Assembly: GCA_019695375.1 (NCBI GenBank)
Contig: JAIBAC010000015.1
Coordinates: forward strand, 1 to 34,149
DNA from: Acidimicrobiia bacterium
Lineage (GTDB): Bacteria; Actinomycetota; Acidimicrobiia; UBA2766
Direction of reading: 5' to 3'
Length of the DNA: 34,149 nucleotides
Part shown: positions 22,389 to 30,520 of the stretch, piece by piece
How the letters are laid out: the number at the start of each line of letters is the position of its first letter
Numbering within the stretch: the first letter of the stretch is position 1
The notes under the pieces: model-generated
Database searches by the model: none
Told to the model about the DNA's origin: nothing
Seen by the model: the letters and a program-made list of their open reading frames with translations, nothing else
Translations under genes and position numbers: made by a program

Positions 22389-22463
22389 CGGCTCAGCCGG
22401 CACCCCCGCAGGACGGATGCAGGGAAGCAAACAGCGTCCTGCAATGGGTGCCGGCCGTAGCCG
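22389..22463 (-). terminator. strong hairpin after the major tail protein gene
   Basis: Starts 10 bp after the major tail stop in the direction of transcription. Three nested perfect arms: CGGCT/AGCCG, GCCGGCACCC/GGGTGCCGGC and GCAGGACG/CGTCCTGC, with small internal loops and an 18-nt loop. It has no T tract, as usual for actinobacterial terminators. It probably ends or attenuates part of late transcription and protects the major tail mRNA 3' end. Confidence 0.82.
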
Positions 22464-22472
22464 GGCGAACGA

Positions 22473-22877
22473 TCAGGTGATGCCGATCGGGGTGATGTCC
22501 CCGGCGGCCTTCCACTTCGCGGAAGCGGAGATCGCCTTGTCGACCGCGCCCTCGAACGAAGCGTCGACGAGCACCGACCCGTACCAGTACTTCGTGTTGT
22601 CCGACGTGCTCGGATACAGGTACATCTTGCGGCTGAGGCCGTCGCGGGCGGCGGCGACGAGGGACTGGCCGGCGTCGTCGTAGAACCCGGAGAACGCCCC
22701 GGACGCGTCGGGGAGTCCGGCGACGTACTGCTTGTTGGTGTCGCCGAATGCGGTGGCGTCGGCCTGGTCGACGCTGAAGTCGATGCTCCAGGACGACAGG
22801 GACACGACTGGGGCGGCGTTACCGCCGTTCGTCGCGGCGAGGTACACGCGGCCGTTACGGCCGTGCAGACGACTCAT
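22473..22877 (-). CDS. major tail (tube) protein, 134 aa
   Basis: The product (MSRLHGRNGRVYLAATNGGN, APVVSLSSWSIDFSVDQADA, TAFGDTNKQYVAGLPDASGA, FSGFYDDAGQSLVAAARDGL) has the composition and beta pattern of actinophage tail-tube proteins: 'SWSIDFSVD..D.T.FGD', and the 'SG.F.G.YDD' strand followed by an end with FEGAVDKAISASAKWKAAGD. Tube proteins of this short type polymerise around the tape measure. It lies directly before the chaperone pair, as expected. A GAAAGAAG ribosome binding site precedes it, and a strong hairpin follows. Confidence 0.86.
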   Translation of the reverse strand: MSRLHGRNGRVYLAATNGGNAAPVVSLSSWSIDFSVDQADATAFGDTNKQYVAGLPDASGAFSGFYDDAGQSLVAAARDGLSRKMYLYPSTSDNTKYWYGSVLVDASFEGAVDKAISASAKWKAAGDITPIGIT

Positions 22878-22954
22878 GTGGTCTTCTTTCTGTTAGGCCC
22901 TGACGCGCGCACGCACGTTCGGGCGGGGACTTACTGGCGACCTAGAGGTGGGGG

Positions 22955-24010
22955 TCAGGCGGCGGCGTTGAGCTGCTCGAGCAGCGTCAGCACCTGCACG
23001 GCACGCCGCTCGAATGTCCAGTCGGCGATAGCGGCCCTGGCGTCCAGTGCGACAGCACGCCGCTGCTTGTCGTGGGCTGTCCACCACGCAGCCTGTTCGG
23101 CGGCATCTTCGGGCGACTCGAACGTCGGCAACATCGGCAGGCGTTCGCGGTTCTCGCCGCGCGGCTCGGTCAGATAGAACAGTCCGCAGGCGGCCATCTC
23201 GACCTCGCGGGGACCCATCGCCCAGCCGTCAGCTGTAGCGCCATCTTCGGTTTCGCGGCGGTACATGTTCAGCCCGATGCGGGCCTGGTGGTACAGGCCC
23301 GGCACTTCAGTGTTATCGAGACTCTCGTGGTTGCCGTTGAGGATGTGCGGCACGAGCGGATGGCTGTCGGCCAAGTTCATCCAGTTGCCGGCGAGCGCCA
23401 AGTCGATCTGTGCCGCCTCGACGAATCGGGTGAACCATTCGACACGGGACGGGAATGACGACCCGATCCAGATGGCATCCCACAACGGCGCTACCTGTTG
23501 CCGCGGCAATCGGTGCACCGTCGGCCGGTAGCTGTGGGGCAGGTAGGTGACGTGCGGCCATGCCTGCCGCCACCGTTCGATGTTCGTCGGGTCGTTGATG
23601 AGCCACAGGTCAGCGACACCGGCTGCTGCCCACTTAATCCCGCGCTCGTCCTCGTAGGGGGCTTCAGTGTGGTGGATCACTACGGTGTGTCCGCGTCGGC
23701 GGGCGAGCTGCAACGTGCGAGGGTCGACGCAGGTGCCGTAGGTCACCCAGATCAGGTCCGGCCATGTCTCGTACAGCACCGATTCGAGGTCTTTGCTGAC
23801 CAGGACGGCCTGGTCCGTGGCGTCCGGGAATGCTGCCCGGACGGTCTGGTTGTCGGCGTCCTCGAGCAGCGCCGCTTCGTAGAAGTCGAGCCGGGCTCCG
23901 GTGTCGAACTCGACGACGGTCTGGCCGAGAGCCTTGAATGCTTCGACGTATCCGCGGTGGCAGTCAGCGACTGACCAATCTGGGCCAGGATGCACCGCGA
24001 CGATCCGCAT
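22955..24010 (-). CDS. GT-B glycosyltransferase, CgeB/Glyco_trans_1_2-like, 351 aa
   Basis: A GT-B fold reading: N-terminal Rossmann domain with MRIVAVHPGPDWS, ALGQTVVEFD, LIWVTYGTCVDP, TVVIHHTEAPYEDER and LWLINDPTNIERW; C-terminal donor domain with WDAIWIGSSFPSRVEW, LALAGNWMNLAD, IGLNMYRRETEDGATADGW, and the signature REVEMAACGLFYLTEPRGE followed by LPMLPTFESPEDAAE. These are typical for CgeB-like transferases that use a nucleotide sugar. It lies between the tail terminator and the major tail protein, so virion proteins are plausible acceptors. Donor and acceptor unknown. Family confident. Confidence 0.85.
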   Translation of the reverse strand: MRIVAVHPGPDWSVADCHRGYVEAFKALGQTVVEFDTGARLDFYEAALLEDADNQTVRAAFPDATDQAVLVSKDLESVLYETWPDLIWVTYGTCVDPRTLQLARRRGHTVVIHHTEAPYEDERGIKWAAAGVADLWLINDPTNIERWRQAWPHVTYLPHSYRPTVHRLPRQQVAPLWDAIWIGSSFPSRVEWFTRFVEAAQIDLALAGNWMNLADSHPLVPHILNGNHESLDNTEVPGLYHQARIGLNMYRRETEDGATADGWAMGPREVEMAACGLFYLTEPRGENRERLPMLPTFESPEDAAEQAAWWTAHDKQRRAVALDARAAIADWTFERRAVQVLTLLEQLNAAA

Positions 24011-24014
24011 CGGG

Positions 24015-24377
24015 CTAGCTCTCGAATCCGCGGGCTGTGGCGACGACACATTCAGCGATGTGCGCCCCGATGTCTTGGTCCCAGTACGCCGACCAGGAGT
24101 CGGGCCCGAACGTGTCCGGTAGCGCATCGACAGCGGTGTCCATGACCCGCCCGAGTCGTTCTTGAGCGGTCTGGGGGTCGAGGTTGCCGGGCAGGTACAC
24201 CCGGACCGCGATGCGTAGCTGCTCTGGGGTGATGGCGTCAGCGATGATGAACGACACGGTCATCGTGATGCCTTGGGGCAGCTTCACGGGTTCGTGGTCC
24301 AGCACCCAGTCGACATCGAGCGACGCCCCGTTGAGCGCCTGATATACGGCATCGCGAGCAGCGACAATGCCGCTCAT
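24015..24377 (-). CDS. tail terminator-like protein, 120 aa
   Basis: ATG overlapping the connector stop; an in-frame GTG directly before the ATG (24380) is the alternative. The sequence SGIVAARDAVYQALNGASLD, WVLDHEPVKLPQGITMTVSF, IIADAITPEQLRIAVRVYLP, QTAQERLGRVMDTAVDALPD fits the tail-terminator/gpU-like family: an amphipathic N-terminal helix, then 'P..I.V.....' strands, then a helix with LGRVMDTAVDAL. It would cap the tube and join it to the neck. Located after the connector, as is usual. Good positional support, moderate sequence support. Confidence 0.68.
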   Translation of the reverse strand: MSGIVAARDAVYQALNGASLDVDWVLDHEPVKLPQGITMTVSFIIADAITPEQLRIAVRVYLPGNLDPQTAQERLGRVMDTAVDALPDTFGPDSWSAYWDQDIGAHIAECVVATARGFES

Positions 24378-24970
24378 CACGCCACCGGGACTGGGAGCAT
24401 GTCTGCTGCGAGGAGCTCGTTGACCATCGGCGGGACGGCCCGAGCGGGCACCCATTCGTCGGTGCCGTACGTCGACGTGCCTGTCGCCTGGTACAGCCGC
24501 CACAGCCGGTCGACGATCATGAACGATGCCTGTCGGAACCGGTCGGGCACATCAGCTACAGCGGCGACCCGGCCGGCGGAATATGCCACCAGGATGTTGC
24601 GGCGACCGGAGGGGAAAGCGGCGTCGCTGCCGGAGCTGCGGCGACGGATTGTCCCGGCAGCGTCCACCAGGAAGCCGTTAGCGGGCACGATCGGTACCGG
24701 GAACGCGAACGGCTGCTCTTCTGTCAGCACCGTCGCCGCCGTGCCGTCCCACTCTTGCACGTCGGTGACGGTCAGGATCGGCGGGGTCGTGACCCACACC
24801 TTGCCGTCGCCGCCGTCGAGATGGTCGGTGACGCTGCGGGCGACGACGGGGCCGCACTTGGCGTCGATGATGTCCGACGCCGTGCCGATGTAGGTCTGTA
24901 CAACAGCGCCATCGGCAGCGCCGTCGACGCCGAGCATGTCCATGCATTCCGCCAACGTGAGCAGGTCCAT
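24377..24970 (-). CDS. head-tail connector protein (gp6-like), 197 aa
   Basis: Starts at MDLLTLAECMDMLGVD. The N-terminal helical part (ADGAVVQTYIGTASDIIDAK, CGPVVARSVTDHLDGG) matches the 'phage gp6-like head-tail connector' opening in which an Ile/Leu-rich helix is followed by a Cys-Gly kink and an Arg-rich strand. A beta-rich middle follows (ILTVTDVQEWDGTA..., FPVPIVPANGFLV), and a final helix (FRQASFMIVDRLWRLYQATG). These proteins form the adaptor ring below the portal. It follows the methyltransferase and precedes the tail terminator. Confidence 0.8.
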   Translation of the reverse strand: MDLLTLAECMDMLGVDGAADGAVVQTYIGTASDIIDAKCGPVVARSVTDHLDGGDGKVWVTTPPILTVTDVQEWDGTAATVLTEEQPFAFPVPIVPANGFLVDAAGTIRRRSSGSDAAFPSGRRNILVAYSAGRVAAVADVPDRFRQASFMIVDRLWRLYQATGTSTYGTDEWVPARAVPPMVNELLAADMLPVPVA

Positions 24971-24980
24971 CAGTGCTGTC

Positions 24981-25484
24981 TCACTTTCTGGCGGTGGCGT
25001 ACACGTCGCCCGGCACCGACGTGTCCACCTCGATGTCGGCGAACCCGCACGCATCGAGGACATCGGCGAGACATGCCGGCTGCACGTTCCGGTACCACTC
25101 GCCGCCGCGGAGCCCGAGTCCATCGACCGCTGAATGCGGCTGTCGGCCCGGCCCTGCTGCGGTCACGATGAGCAGCCCGTCAGGCTGTAGCGCCTGCCAG
25201 CACGTCCACAGCACCGCCGGCCAACCTTGCACATGCTCGAGCACCTCGGTGCAAGTGACCGCGTGGAATGCGTGCGTCGGAGTCCAGGTGCGGCCGTCAG
25301 CGACGAGCGTGACACCCGGCCCTGGTGTCACGTCGATGACGTGAGTTTCGATGTCGTGGCCGACGAACTCGTCAAGCGCTGACCCGTTGACGTTGCGGCC
25401 ACCGATATCGAGGATCCGGGAGCCGTCCCACGGCCCGCGCCCTTCAACTTGTGCGGCGATCCACGCCGCCGCCGCAGGATGCAT
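24981..25484 (-). CDS. class I SAM-dependent methyltransferase, 167 aa
   Basis: Starts where the previous stop ends (TGATG). Motif I: SRILDIGGRNVNG (res. ~22-34), then ETHVIDVTPGPGVTLV (acidic end of strand 2), VTCTEVLEHVQGWPAVL (motif IV-like), GLLIVTAAGPG. Typical for small-molecule or sugar methyltransferases of class I. Encoded directly after two GT-A glycosyltransferases, it could methylate a transferred sugar (capping or diversifying the glycan) rather than DNA; no DNA-target domain is seen. The role in a glycan pathway is inferred from neighbours. Confidence 0.83.
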   Translation of the reverse strand: MHPAAAAWIAAQVEGRGPWDGSRILDIGGRNVNGSALDEFVGHDIETHVIDVTPGPGVTLVADGRTWTPTHAFHAVTCTEVLEHVQGWPAVLWTCWQALQPDGLLIVTAAGPGRQPHSAVDGLGLRGGEWYRNVQPACLADVLDACGFADIEVDTSVPGDVYATARK

Positions 25485-26137
25485 CAGCAGACCACTCCTG
25501 CCAGATCGGGGCGGTGCTCCAGCACCCACTTGCGGCCATCACGATCAAGTGCGCCGTGGTCGCGGCCCGTCGACCGTTCACCGATGTGGTGGACGATCGC
25601 CCGCGACAGCCAGTGGGTGCGGCCCGCTGCGGCCATGTCGACGCACATGATGTCGTCGCTGTACCAGTTGCAGTCCGGCCATCGCTCGGGTAGCGCTGCC
25701 CGTTCGACAACAGCGAAGAACGGCGACACCACCCGGGCCGGTTTCGGCCGTTCCAACGGGCGAAGCCGCTGCTGGGACGGCCGGGCGTAGTTCGCTGACG
25801 CTGCGACGAACCCGACCGGCCCGACGTCGGCAGCGACCTGATAGTCGGTGACGAGCAGATCGACGCTGTCGGGGCACGCCACGATGTCGTCGTTACAGAC
25901 CAACAGCAGCGGCGAGTCCGTCAGGCCGGCAGCAAACTGGTATGCGGCACCGAACGTCGCGCAACTGTCCGGCTGCTCGACGAGCAGGTCCGCCGGGATG
26001 TCAGGTGCGGCCGGTCCTTGCCACGCCACCACTATCGGCACGGTGCTGTAGTGCCGCAACGACCGGACCGCCAGGTCGAGATCGCGCCAGTCGCCATCGT
26101 CGCGGCGTGACGCAATCACCGCCGTGAACGCTGTCAC
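25484..26137 (-). CDS. GT-A (GT2-like) glycosyltransferase, 217 aa
   Basis: GTG start in a GTGA overlap with the first glycosyltransferase. GT-A pattern: VTAFTAVIASRRD, then VPIVVAWQGPAAPD, the variant metal-binding motif SPLLLVCNDDIVACPD (N-D-D in place of DxD), a strand VGPVGFVAASANYARPSQQR, and WPDCNWYSDDIMCVDMAAAG, where the catalytic base is expected. The end (VHHIGERSTGRDH) resembles the C-terminal strap of GT2 proteins. It is slightly shorter than typical GT2 domains. Likely adds a sugar to a virion protein or to the product of the adjacent transferase. Confidence 0.78.
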   Translation of the reverse strand: MTAFTAVIASRRDDGDWRDLDLAVRSLRHYSTVPIVVAWQGPAAPDIPADLLVEQPDSCATFGAAYQFAAGLTDSPLLLVCNDDIVACPDSVDLLVTDYQVAADVGPVGFVAASANYARPSQQRLRPLERPKPARVVSPFFAVVERAALPERWPDCNWYSDDIMCVDMAAAGRTHWLSRAIVHHIGERSTGRDHGALDRDGRKWVLEHRPDLAGVVC

Positions 26138-26856
26138 GCAGACACCTCGATGGTGTCGCCGACGGTCGCAGCGAACCCCGGCCCGGCACGCCACGCCCGA
26201 TACATCCCGGCATTGACAGGCAGCAACTTCATGTGGTCAATCTCCACACGAGTGTCGACCCACACCGAATATCCGAGTGACCTTGCCCGGAGACAGAACG
26301 TGATGTCTTCGCTCATGGGCCGCCCGTCCACGATCTGCTCGCGGAACCACGACCACGGTCCCGGGTGGGCATCTCGCATCTGCTCACACACCGACCGGTG
26401 TACGAGCAGGCAGGCTGCACCTGTAGCGTCGACCTCGCACAGCGACGCCGGCCAATCCCAGCAGCGCAACAGTTCGCCTGGCGTGTCCGACAGCAGGAAC
26501 ATCGTCGGCGCCGGATATTCCAGCCCGGTCTTGAGGTCGGTGAGCAGAGCGAAGCACAGCCCGCCGACAATCTGGCAGCGGCGGTCGTCAGCGGACTCGC
26601 AGAGCCGCTCCAACGTGTCGCCGTCGAACGCCATGTCCGAATCGACGATCCACAGCCACTCTGCCCGTGTCTCGTCGAGGAACCACTGCACCTGCCGGTT
26701 GCGGGCAGACGTGATGTTCGCCCCCGCAGGTAGTCCGCCAGCGTCCACGACCCGATGCGAGGTGCGCCGCACCCGGTCGAGCGACGCGACGAAGTGGGGG
26801 GTGATCGTCTCGGCGGGGTGCAGCCACGACACCGCGACCCGGTCGCCGGCCTTCAT
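26134..26856 (-). CDS. GT-A (GT2-like) glycosyltransferase, 240 aa
   Basis: ATG overlaps the previous stop (ATGA). Canonical GT-A features: ITSARNRQVQWFLDETRAEW, then LWIVDSDMAFDGDTLERLC with the metal-binding DSD (DxD), a hydrophobic segment QIVGGLCFALLTDLKTGLEY, and the acceptor-side motif WFREQIVDGRPMSEDITFCL with E-D-I-T as catalytic base region; C-terminal VWVDTRVEIDHMKLLPVN. This fold matches GT2-like enzymes found in actinophage capsid regions. First of a run of two glycosyltransferases plus methyltransferase. Acceptor may be the capsid or tail protein. Family confident. Confidence 0.85.
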   Translation of the reverse strand: MKAGDRVAVSWLHPAETITPHFVASLDRVRRTSHRVVDAGGLPAGANITSARNRQVQWFLDETRAEWLWIVDSDMAFDGDTLERLCESADDRRCQIVGGLCFALLTDLKTGLEYPAPTMFLLSDTPGELLRCWDWPASLCEVDATGAACLLVHRSVCEQMRDAHPGPWSWFREQIVDGRPMSEDITFCLRARSLGYSVWVDTRVEIDHMKLLPVNAGMYRAWRAGPGFAATVGDTIEVSA

Positions 26857-27044
26857 GTAGTCGCCTTGCGGCGCTTGACGTTGCGGCGCTCGCCGGGCGC
26901 CGCGGTAGCCTGCTCGACTTCGGCACGCCACCACCAGTCTGGCGTCGCCGCCACGACCGGGTCCGACCCGTCGACCACTTGGCCCTTACGGACGTGCCGG
27001 CCGGTCGGCCTCCACACGAACGACTGCGTCGCGACGACCCGCAT
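26853..27044 (-). CDS. small hypothetical protein, 63 aa
   Basis: Preceded by a G-rich ribosome binding site (GGAAGGGGAAC) just after the capsid terminator; overlaps the first glycosyltransferase as ATGA. The product (MRVVATQSFVWRPTGRHVRK, GQVVDGSDPVVAATPDWWWR) starts with strands of an SH3/KOW-like type and ends basic. Such tiny genes after the capsid gene are common in actinophages and sometimes serve as head accessory proteins. No firm family. Confidence 0.65.
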   Translation of the reverse strand: MRVVATQSFVWRPTGRHVRKGQVVDGSDPVVAATPDWWWRAEVEQATAAPGERRNVKRRKATT

Positions 27045-27070
27045 AGAGGGTTCCCCTTCCCCCGCAAAGG

Positions 27071-27113
27071 CAGGCCGGGGACCCTGACGTTCAGGTCAGA
27101 GGTCCCCGGCCTG
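27071..27113 (-). terminator. strong hairpin after the major capsid gene
   Basis: Begins 17 bp after the capsid stop. A perfect 12-bp arm (left CAGGCCGGGGAC with its complement) continues, after one bulge, into a 6-bp inner stem that closes a 6-nt loop CTGAAC. No T tract. It would halt or slow a part of the transcripts, giving more capsid mRNA than mRNA of the following glycan genes. Confidence 0.85.
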
Positions 27114-27130
27114 TTGCCCTTGCCCTCTGC

Positions 27131-28492
27131 TCAGACGCGGAGAACTCGGAAGGCGTCGGTGTTGACGCAGTCAGCGCCGGTCCGCCAGAACGCCGTCCAG
27201 GACACTTGCCCCGTCGGGCGGCGGTTGCCGCCGAGGACGATCGGGTCGAACAGGATCTCCATCCCCATCCGGTCTCGGATGTAGTACTGCCCGAAGTCGC
27301 CGAGCAGCAGGATGTCGTCGTCGCCGGTCGCGAGTGCGCCGTCGATGCTGGAACACTCGTAGATCGGGCGGCCGAGGAGCTGCTCTGGCTGGCCCATCCC
27401 GAGGTTCGCCCAGAACGACGATCCGCCGCTCGTGTCGAACTGGCGAGTCGAGTTGATCGTCGTGAGTTCAGCGACCCATGACGATCCTGGCCGGTAGCGG
27501 GGCGGCAACGCGTTCGCGACCTTGTACACGTCAACCGCGCCGTAGCTGTTGTTCGTCGTCGCCGCGACCCGCGATGCGGTGACGGCCGCGACGCGGGTGA
27601 CGATGCCGTACGGCTGGCCCGAACCGGAACCGGTTGCGTGAGCGGCCGCCTCGAGCCGGTCGCGGGCGTCCGCGAACAGCCGAGTCAGCTCGCTAGCGAC
27701 ACTGGAGTCCTGCGTGACCTCCATGCTCGCGATGACGTGCGCGTCCGCCTTGTACGCGGTGATCGTCGGCTGCGTGAACGTCGGACTGGCGTCCGCGACC
27801 TCGGCGGCCTCCCCGATCCACTCGGCCGTCACCCCGGCGCTCGAGACGCCGTGCCAGATGTTCGTGGACATCGTCGCGACGTTCGCGATCCCGCGGATCG
27901 GGTTCGTCACACCCGCATTAGCCAAGATGACGGTGGGATCCAACTCAAATGGAATCAGGTAGCCACCGTTCGCGGCCGTGGTGCTGAGCGCGGTACGGGT
28001 CTCGACGAGACGCGGCCCGACGTTCCCGGTTCGCAGGTACTCGCGGAACTCCTCGGCGTACTCCGGCCCGGCGGTGCGGACGAAGTGGACGGCCTTGGCT
28101 TCCTGGTCGTCGCCTTCGGCTGTGGCGAGGATCCGTTGCGCTGCGGCACGGGCCTCGTCGCTGGACTGTCGGGACTGTTCCATGATCGTTTCGGCCCGAG
28201 CGACGAGGTCGCGGCGGGACTCGTGACGGATCGTGGAGGTGTCGTAGAGGTCCTGTTCGGTCTTGACGTTCACGTTGACCTGCGGGACGGCCTGCTCGAG
28301 GCGGGCCGGGTTCGCGGCTGCGGCCCGGATCTGGGCGACCTGGCCGGCACGCCACTCGTCGTACGCGGCGCAGAACCGCAGGGCGCGGGACTCTTCGATG
28401 AGTGCCTCGACCTCGGCGCGGTCCTCGGCGGTCGCTTCGGTGCTGTGTTCGAGCTCGTCGAGACGAGCCCTGATCTCTTCCATGCGATCCAT
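27131..28492 (-). CDS. major capsid protein, HK97 fold, with N-terminal scaffold domain, 453 aa
   Basis: Residues 1-130 are helical and charged (MDRMEEIRARLDELEHSTEA, ...RAEVEALIEESRALRFCAAY), the delta/scaffold domain removed by the protease. The mature part begins near ALSTTAANGGYLIPFELDPT and carries family segments: GGYLIPFELDPTVI, NIWHGVSSAGVTAEWIGEAA, ADAHVIASMEVTQDSS, GSGSGQPYGIV, and a C-terminal FYRDRMGMEILFDPIV-type core (QYYIRDRMGMEILFDPIVLG). The start overlaps the protease stop (TGATG). Expected most abundant protein. Very confident. Confidence 0.96.
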   Translation of the reverse strand: MDRMEEIRARLDELEHSTEATAEDRAEVEALIEESRALRFCAAYDEWRAGQVAQIRAAAANPARLEQAVPQVNVNVKTEQDLYDTSTIRHESRRDLVARAETIMEQSRQSSDEARAAAQRILATAEGDDQEAKAVHFVRTAGPEYAEEFREYLRTGNVGPRLVETRTALSTTAANGGYLIPFELDPTVILANAGVTNPIRGIANVATMSTNIWHGVSSAGVTAEWIGEAAEVADASPTFTQPTITAYKADAHVIASMEVTQDSSVASELTRLFADARDRLEAAAHATGSGSGQPYGIVTRVAAVTASRVAATTNNSYGAVDVYKVANALPPRYRPGSSWVAELTTINSTRQFDTSGGSSFWANLGMGQPEQLLGRPIYECSSIDGALATGDDDILLLGDFGQYYIRDRMGMEILFDPIVLGGNRRPTGQVSWTAFWRTGADCVNTDAFRVLRV

Positions 28493-29148
28493 CAGATGAT
28501 TCCTTCGATTCGTGCCCGTTCCATGGCGGAACGGATCTGGTCGGTTGCTGACAGGTGCCGGGGTGGCGGGCTGTCATCTGCCGGGGTCGGCGTGCCTACG
28601 GCGGGGCCGGCCGGGGAGAACTGCTGCTGCGCGGTCCAGAGCCTGTACATGTCGCGGCTCCGCACACCTACCGTGGTGGCCTCGTACGCCGGGAACGTGA
28701 CAGGGCCGACCTCGCTGAGCTTCACCGACCGGATGGTGCGCTGATCGCCGCTGTCGGACCACTCGTCGTCGGTGACCGAGAACCGGAAGCTCATGCCGTT
28801 GATTGACCGGCCCAGCTTCGGCTTCAACGTTTCCTGCACCCACGGGTCTTGGTCGAGTTCGACCTCGACGTAGAGGCCGTGGTCGTCCTCACGCAGCACT
28901 GTCGGGACACCGATCGGCAAGGTGTACTCGCTCATGCCGTGGTCGAACTGGGAGCGGATCTGGCCGGCTCGCTGCGCCAAAGTCCGTTTGAACGCCCCGC
29001 GGGCGAGGGTCTCGACGAAGTCGCCTTCCCACGAATGAATCTCGGTGGGGGTGTCGAACACGGCGGCGTAGCCGACGAGGGTGTTGCCGTCGCCGACAGG
29101 TTCGATGTCGTCGAAGCGCGCACGGATGAGGTCGTCTCGAGGATGCAT
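28492..29148 (-). CDS. prohead maturation protease, S78/U35 (HK97-type), 218 aa
   Basis: Ribosome binding site AAGGA, 7 nt before the ATG. Recognised pattern: GNTLVGYAAVFDTPTEIHSW, the turn FETLARGAFKRTL-like segment (FVETLARGAFKRTLAQRAGQ), the active-site His in RSQFDHGMSEYTLPIG, a strand VEVELDQDPWVQETLKPKL, and the nucleophile Ser in GRSINGMSFRFSVTDDEW. Enzymes of this family remove scaffold domains from the capsid protein, here encoded immediately after. The C-terminal ~50 residues are Pro-rich and probably dispensable. Confidence 0.92.
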   Translation of the reverse strand: MHPRDDLIRARFDDIEPVGDGNTLVGYAAVFDTPTEIHSWEGDFVETLARGAFKRTLAQRAGQIRSQFDHGMSEYTLPIGVPTVLREDDHGLYVEVELDQDPWVQETLKPKLGRSINGMSFRFSVTDDEWSDSGDQRTIRSVKLSEVGPVTFPAYEATTVGVRSRDMYRLWTAQQQFSPAGPAVGTPTPADDSPPPRHLSATDQIRSAMERARIEGII

Positions 29149-29158
29149 GCGGGCGTCC

Positions 29159-30520
29159 TTAGGTTGAGGGTGCGAAAGCGGCAGGCTTAGAGCCGTTCGC
29201 CGGCGGAGCGGCCGGGGCGGGTGCGGGCAGGCCGGGCGGCTGTAGCTGCACGGACAGCATCCCGGTATGGGAACCGGCCAGCAGCGTGAGATCGTCCGCT
29301 GCGACCGCGGCAATCACCGCGTCGGGGTCGTACCCGGCCTCGATGAGCGCCTTGATCGACACAGCGTCCACTGACCGGATCTCAGCAGCGTCCTTCTGGT
29401 CCTCTTGCAAGAACGGGATGTCGCGGTCGTCGTACCACAGCTCTGCGCCCGAAGGGACCTCGATGATGTTCGCCAACGCGGCGGCTGCTGACCGCCAGGT
29501 CGGCCGCGCCCAGCCGTCAGCGAACTTCCGGCGCGCCTGCCCATAGTTCGAGTAGGTCGCGGCCTGTAGACCTTCGGAGAGGCCGACGATGACGGGCGGC
29601 ACGCCACCGGCCGCCGCGATCCTCGTCTCCCCGGCTCCCTGGGTGACTTTGAAGTCCATCTGCTCCATGGACGATCCGACGACCTTGGCGTCCGCGCCGC
29701 CACCCAACACGAGGGTCTTGTAGGCGTTCGCCAGGCCTGCGTGGCGGTCCGACAGCATCTCGGAGAACACCCGGACCTGCTCCATCGTGACGGACGCATC
29801 GAACTGCACGACCATGTTCGGAGTCGCCGCGTTTTCAAAGAACTCGAGCTTGTGCGACGTCGCTGCGGAATCAGCGTCGATCTCCCGCAAGATCGGAGTG
29901 AGCCACGACATGCCACGCCACACCGCCAGCGGGTCCGGGATCGGCGACCAGTGCACCACCTCGGTGACCGGCAACTCCACGGCAGCCTGCGGCTTACTGG
30001 GCGGCCCGTACAGGTACCCCTTCACTTCGGCTTCGCGGTCAGCGAGCGGGTCTTCGGTGGTGGACACGACGGTCACCCAGTCCGGCCGCAGGCGGCGCAG
30101 CTGGCGGCGCTTGCGGTCGTACCAGATGAAGCAGTTGCCGGCGAGGGTGACGTCCTGTTCCATCCGGCCCAGCAGTTCGCCTGTGGTGCCGTTCCGCCAC
30201 GGCCGCTCAAGGATCTGCAACGCCGGGGTGCCGAATAGGTCGCCGGGCCGGCCAGACCGCAACGCCCGGAACTTGAACCGCGCCTCGGTGAACAGCAGCA
30301 TCCGGGCGAGCGACACGGCGAACACGACACCGTTCGCGCGGTACGCCTGCGCTACGAGCGCGCCGTAGTTGCCGTCGACACGTTCGCCGCCGTTCGGGCC
30401 GTACGTTGTGACCGGCGACGATGTGGCTTGCGCCATCTGCGACAGCCACCAGTCCATCCCCGACCGCGCCTCGACTCCAGAGGCAGAGCGTCGGGTCATG
30501 CGTGCTAGAGCGTTACCCAC
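29159..30520 (-). CDS. portal protein (HK97 family), 453 aa
   Basis: I place the start at GTG (codon 4 of the longer frame), because the GGAGGTGG ribosome binding site lies about 8 nt before it; an upstream GTG would overlap this site. The protein has the HK97 portal pattern: NGVVFAVSLARMLLFTEARF, LLGRMEQDVTLAGNCFIWYD, VVHWSPIPDPLAVWRGMSWL, TSHKLEFFENAATPNMVVQF, GAGETRIAAAGGVPPVIVGL, AATYSNYGQARRKFADGWAR, and a Pro/Ala-rich end. Twelve copies form the ring at the vertex through which terminase pumps DNA. It overlaps the small membrane-protein gene upstream. Very confident. Confidence 0.94.
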   Translation of the reverse strand: MGNALARMTRRSASGVEARSGMDWWLSQMAQATSSPVTTYGPNGGERVDGNYGALVAQAYRANGVVFAVSLARMLLFTEARFKFRALRSGRPGDLFGTPALQILERPWRNGTTGELLGRMEQDVTLAGNCFIWYDRKRRQLRRLRPDWVTVVSTTEDPLADREAEVKGYLYGPPSKPQAAVELPVTEVVHWSPIPDPLAVWRGMSWLTPILREIDADSAATSHKLEFFENAATPNMVVQFDASVTMEQVRVFSEMLSDRHAGLANAYKTLVLGGGADAKVVGSSMEQMDFKVTQGAGETRIAAAGGVPPVIVGLSEGLQAATYSNYGQARRKFADGWARPTWRSAAAALANIIEVPSGAELWYDDRDIPFLQEDQKDAAEIRSVDAVSIKALIEAGYDPDAVIAAVAADDLTLLAGSHTGMLSVQLQPPGLPAPAPAAPPANGSKPAAFAPST

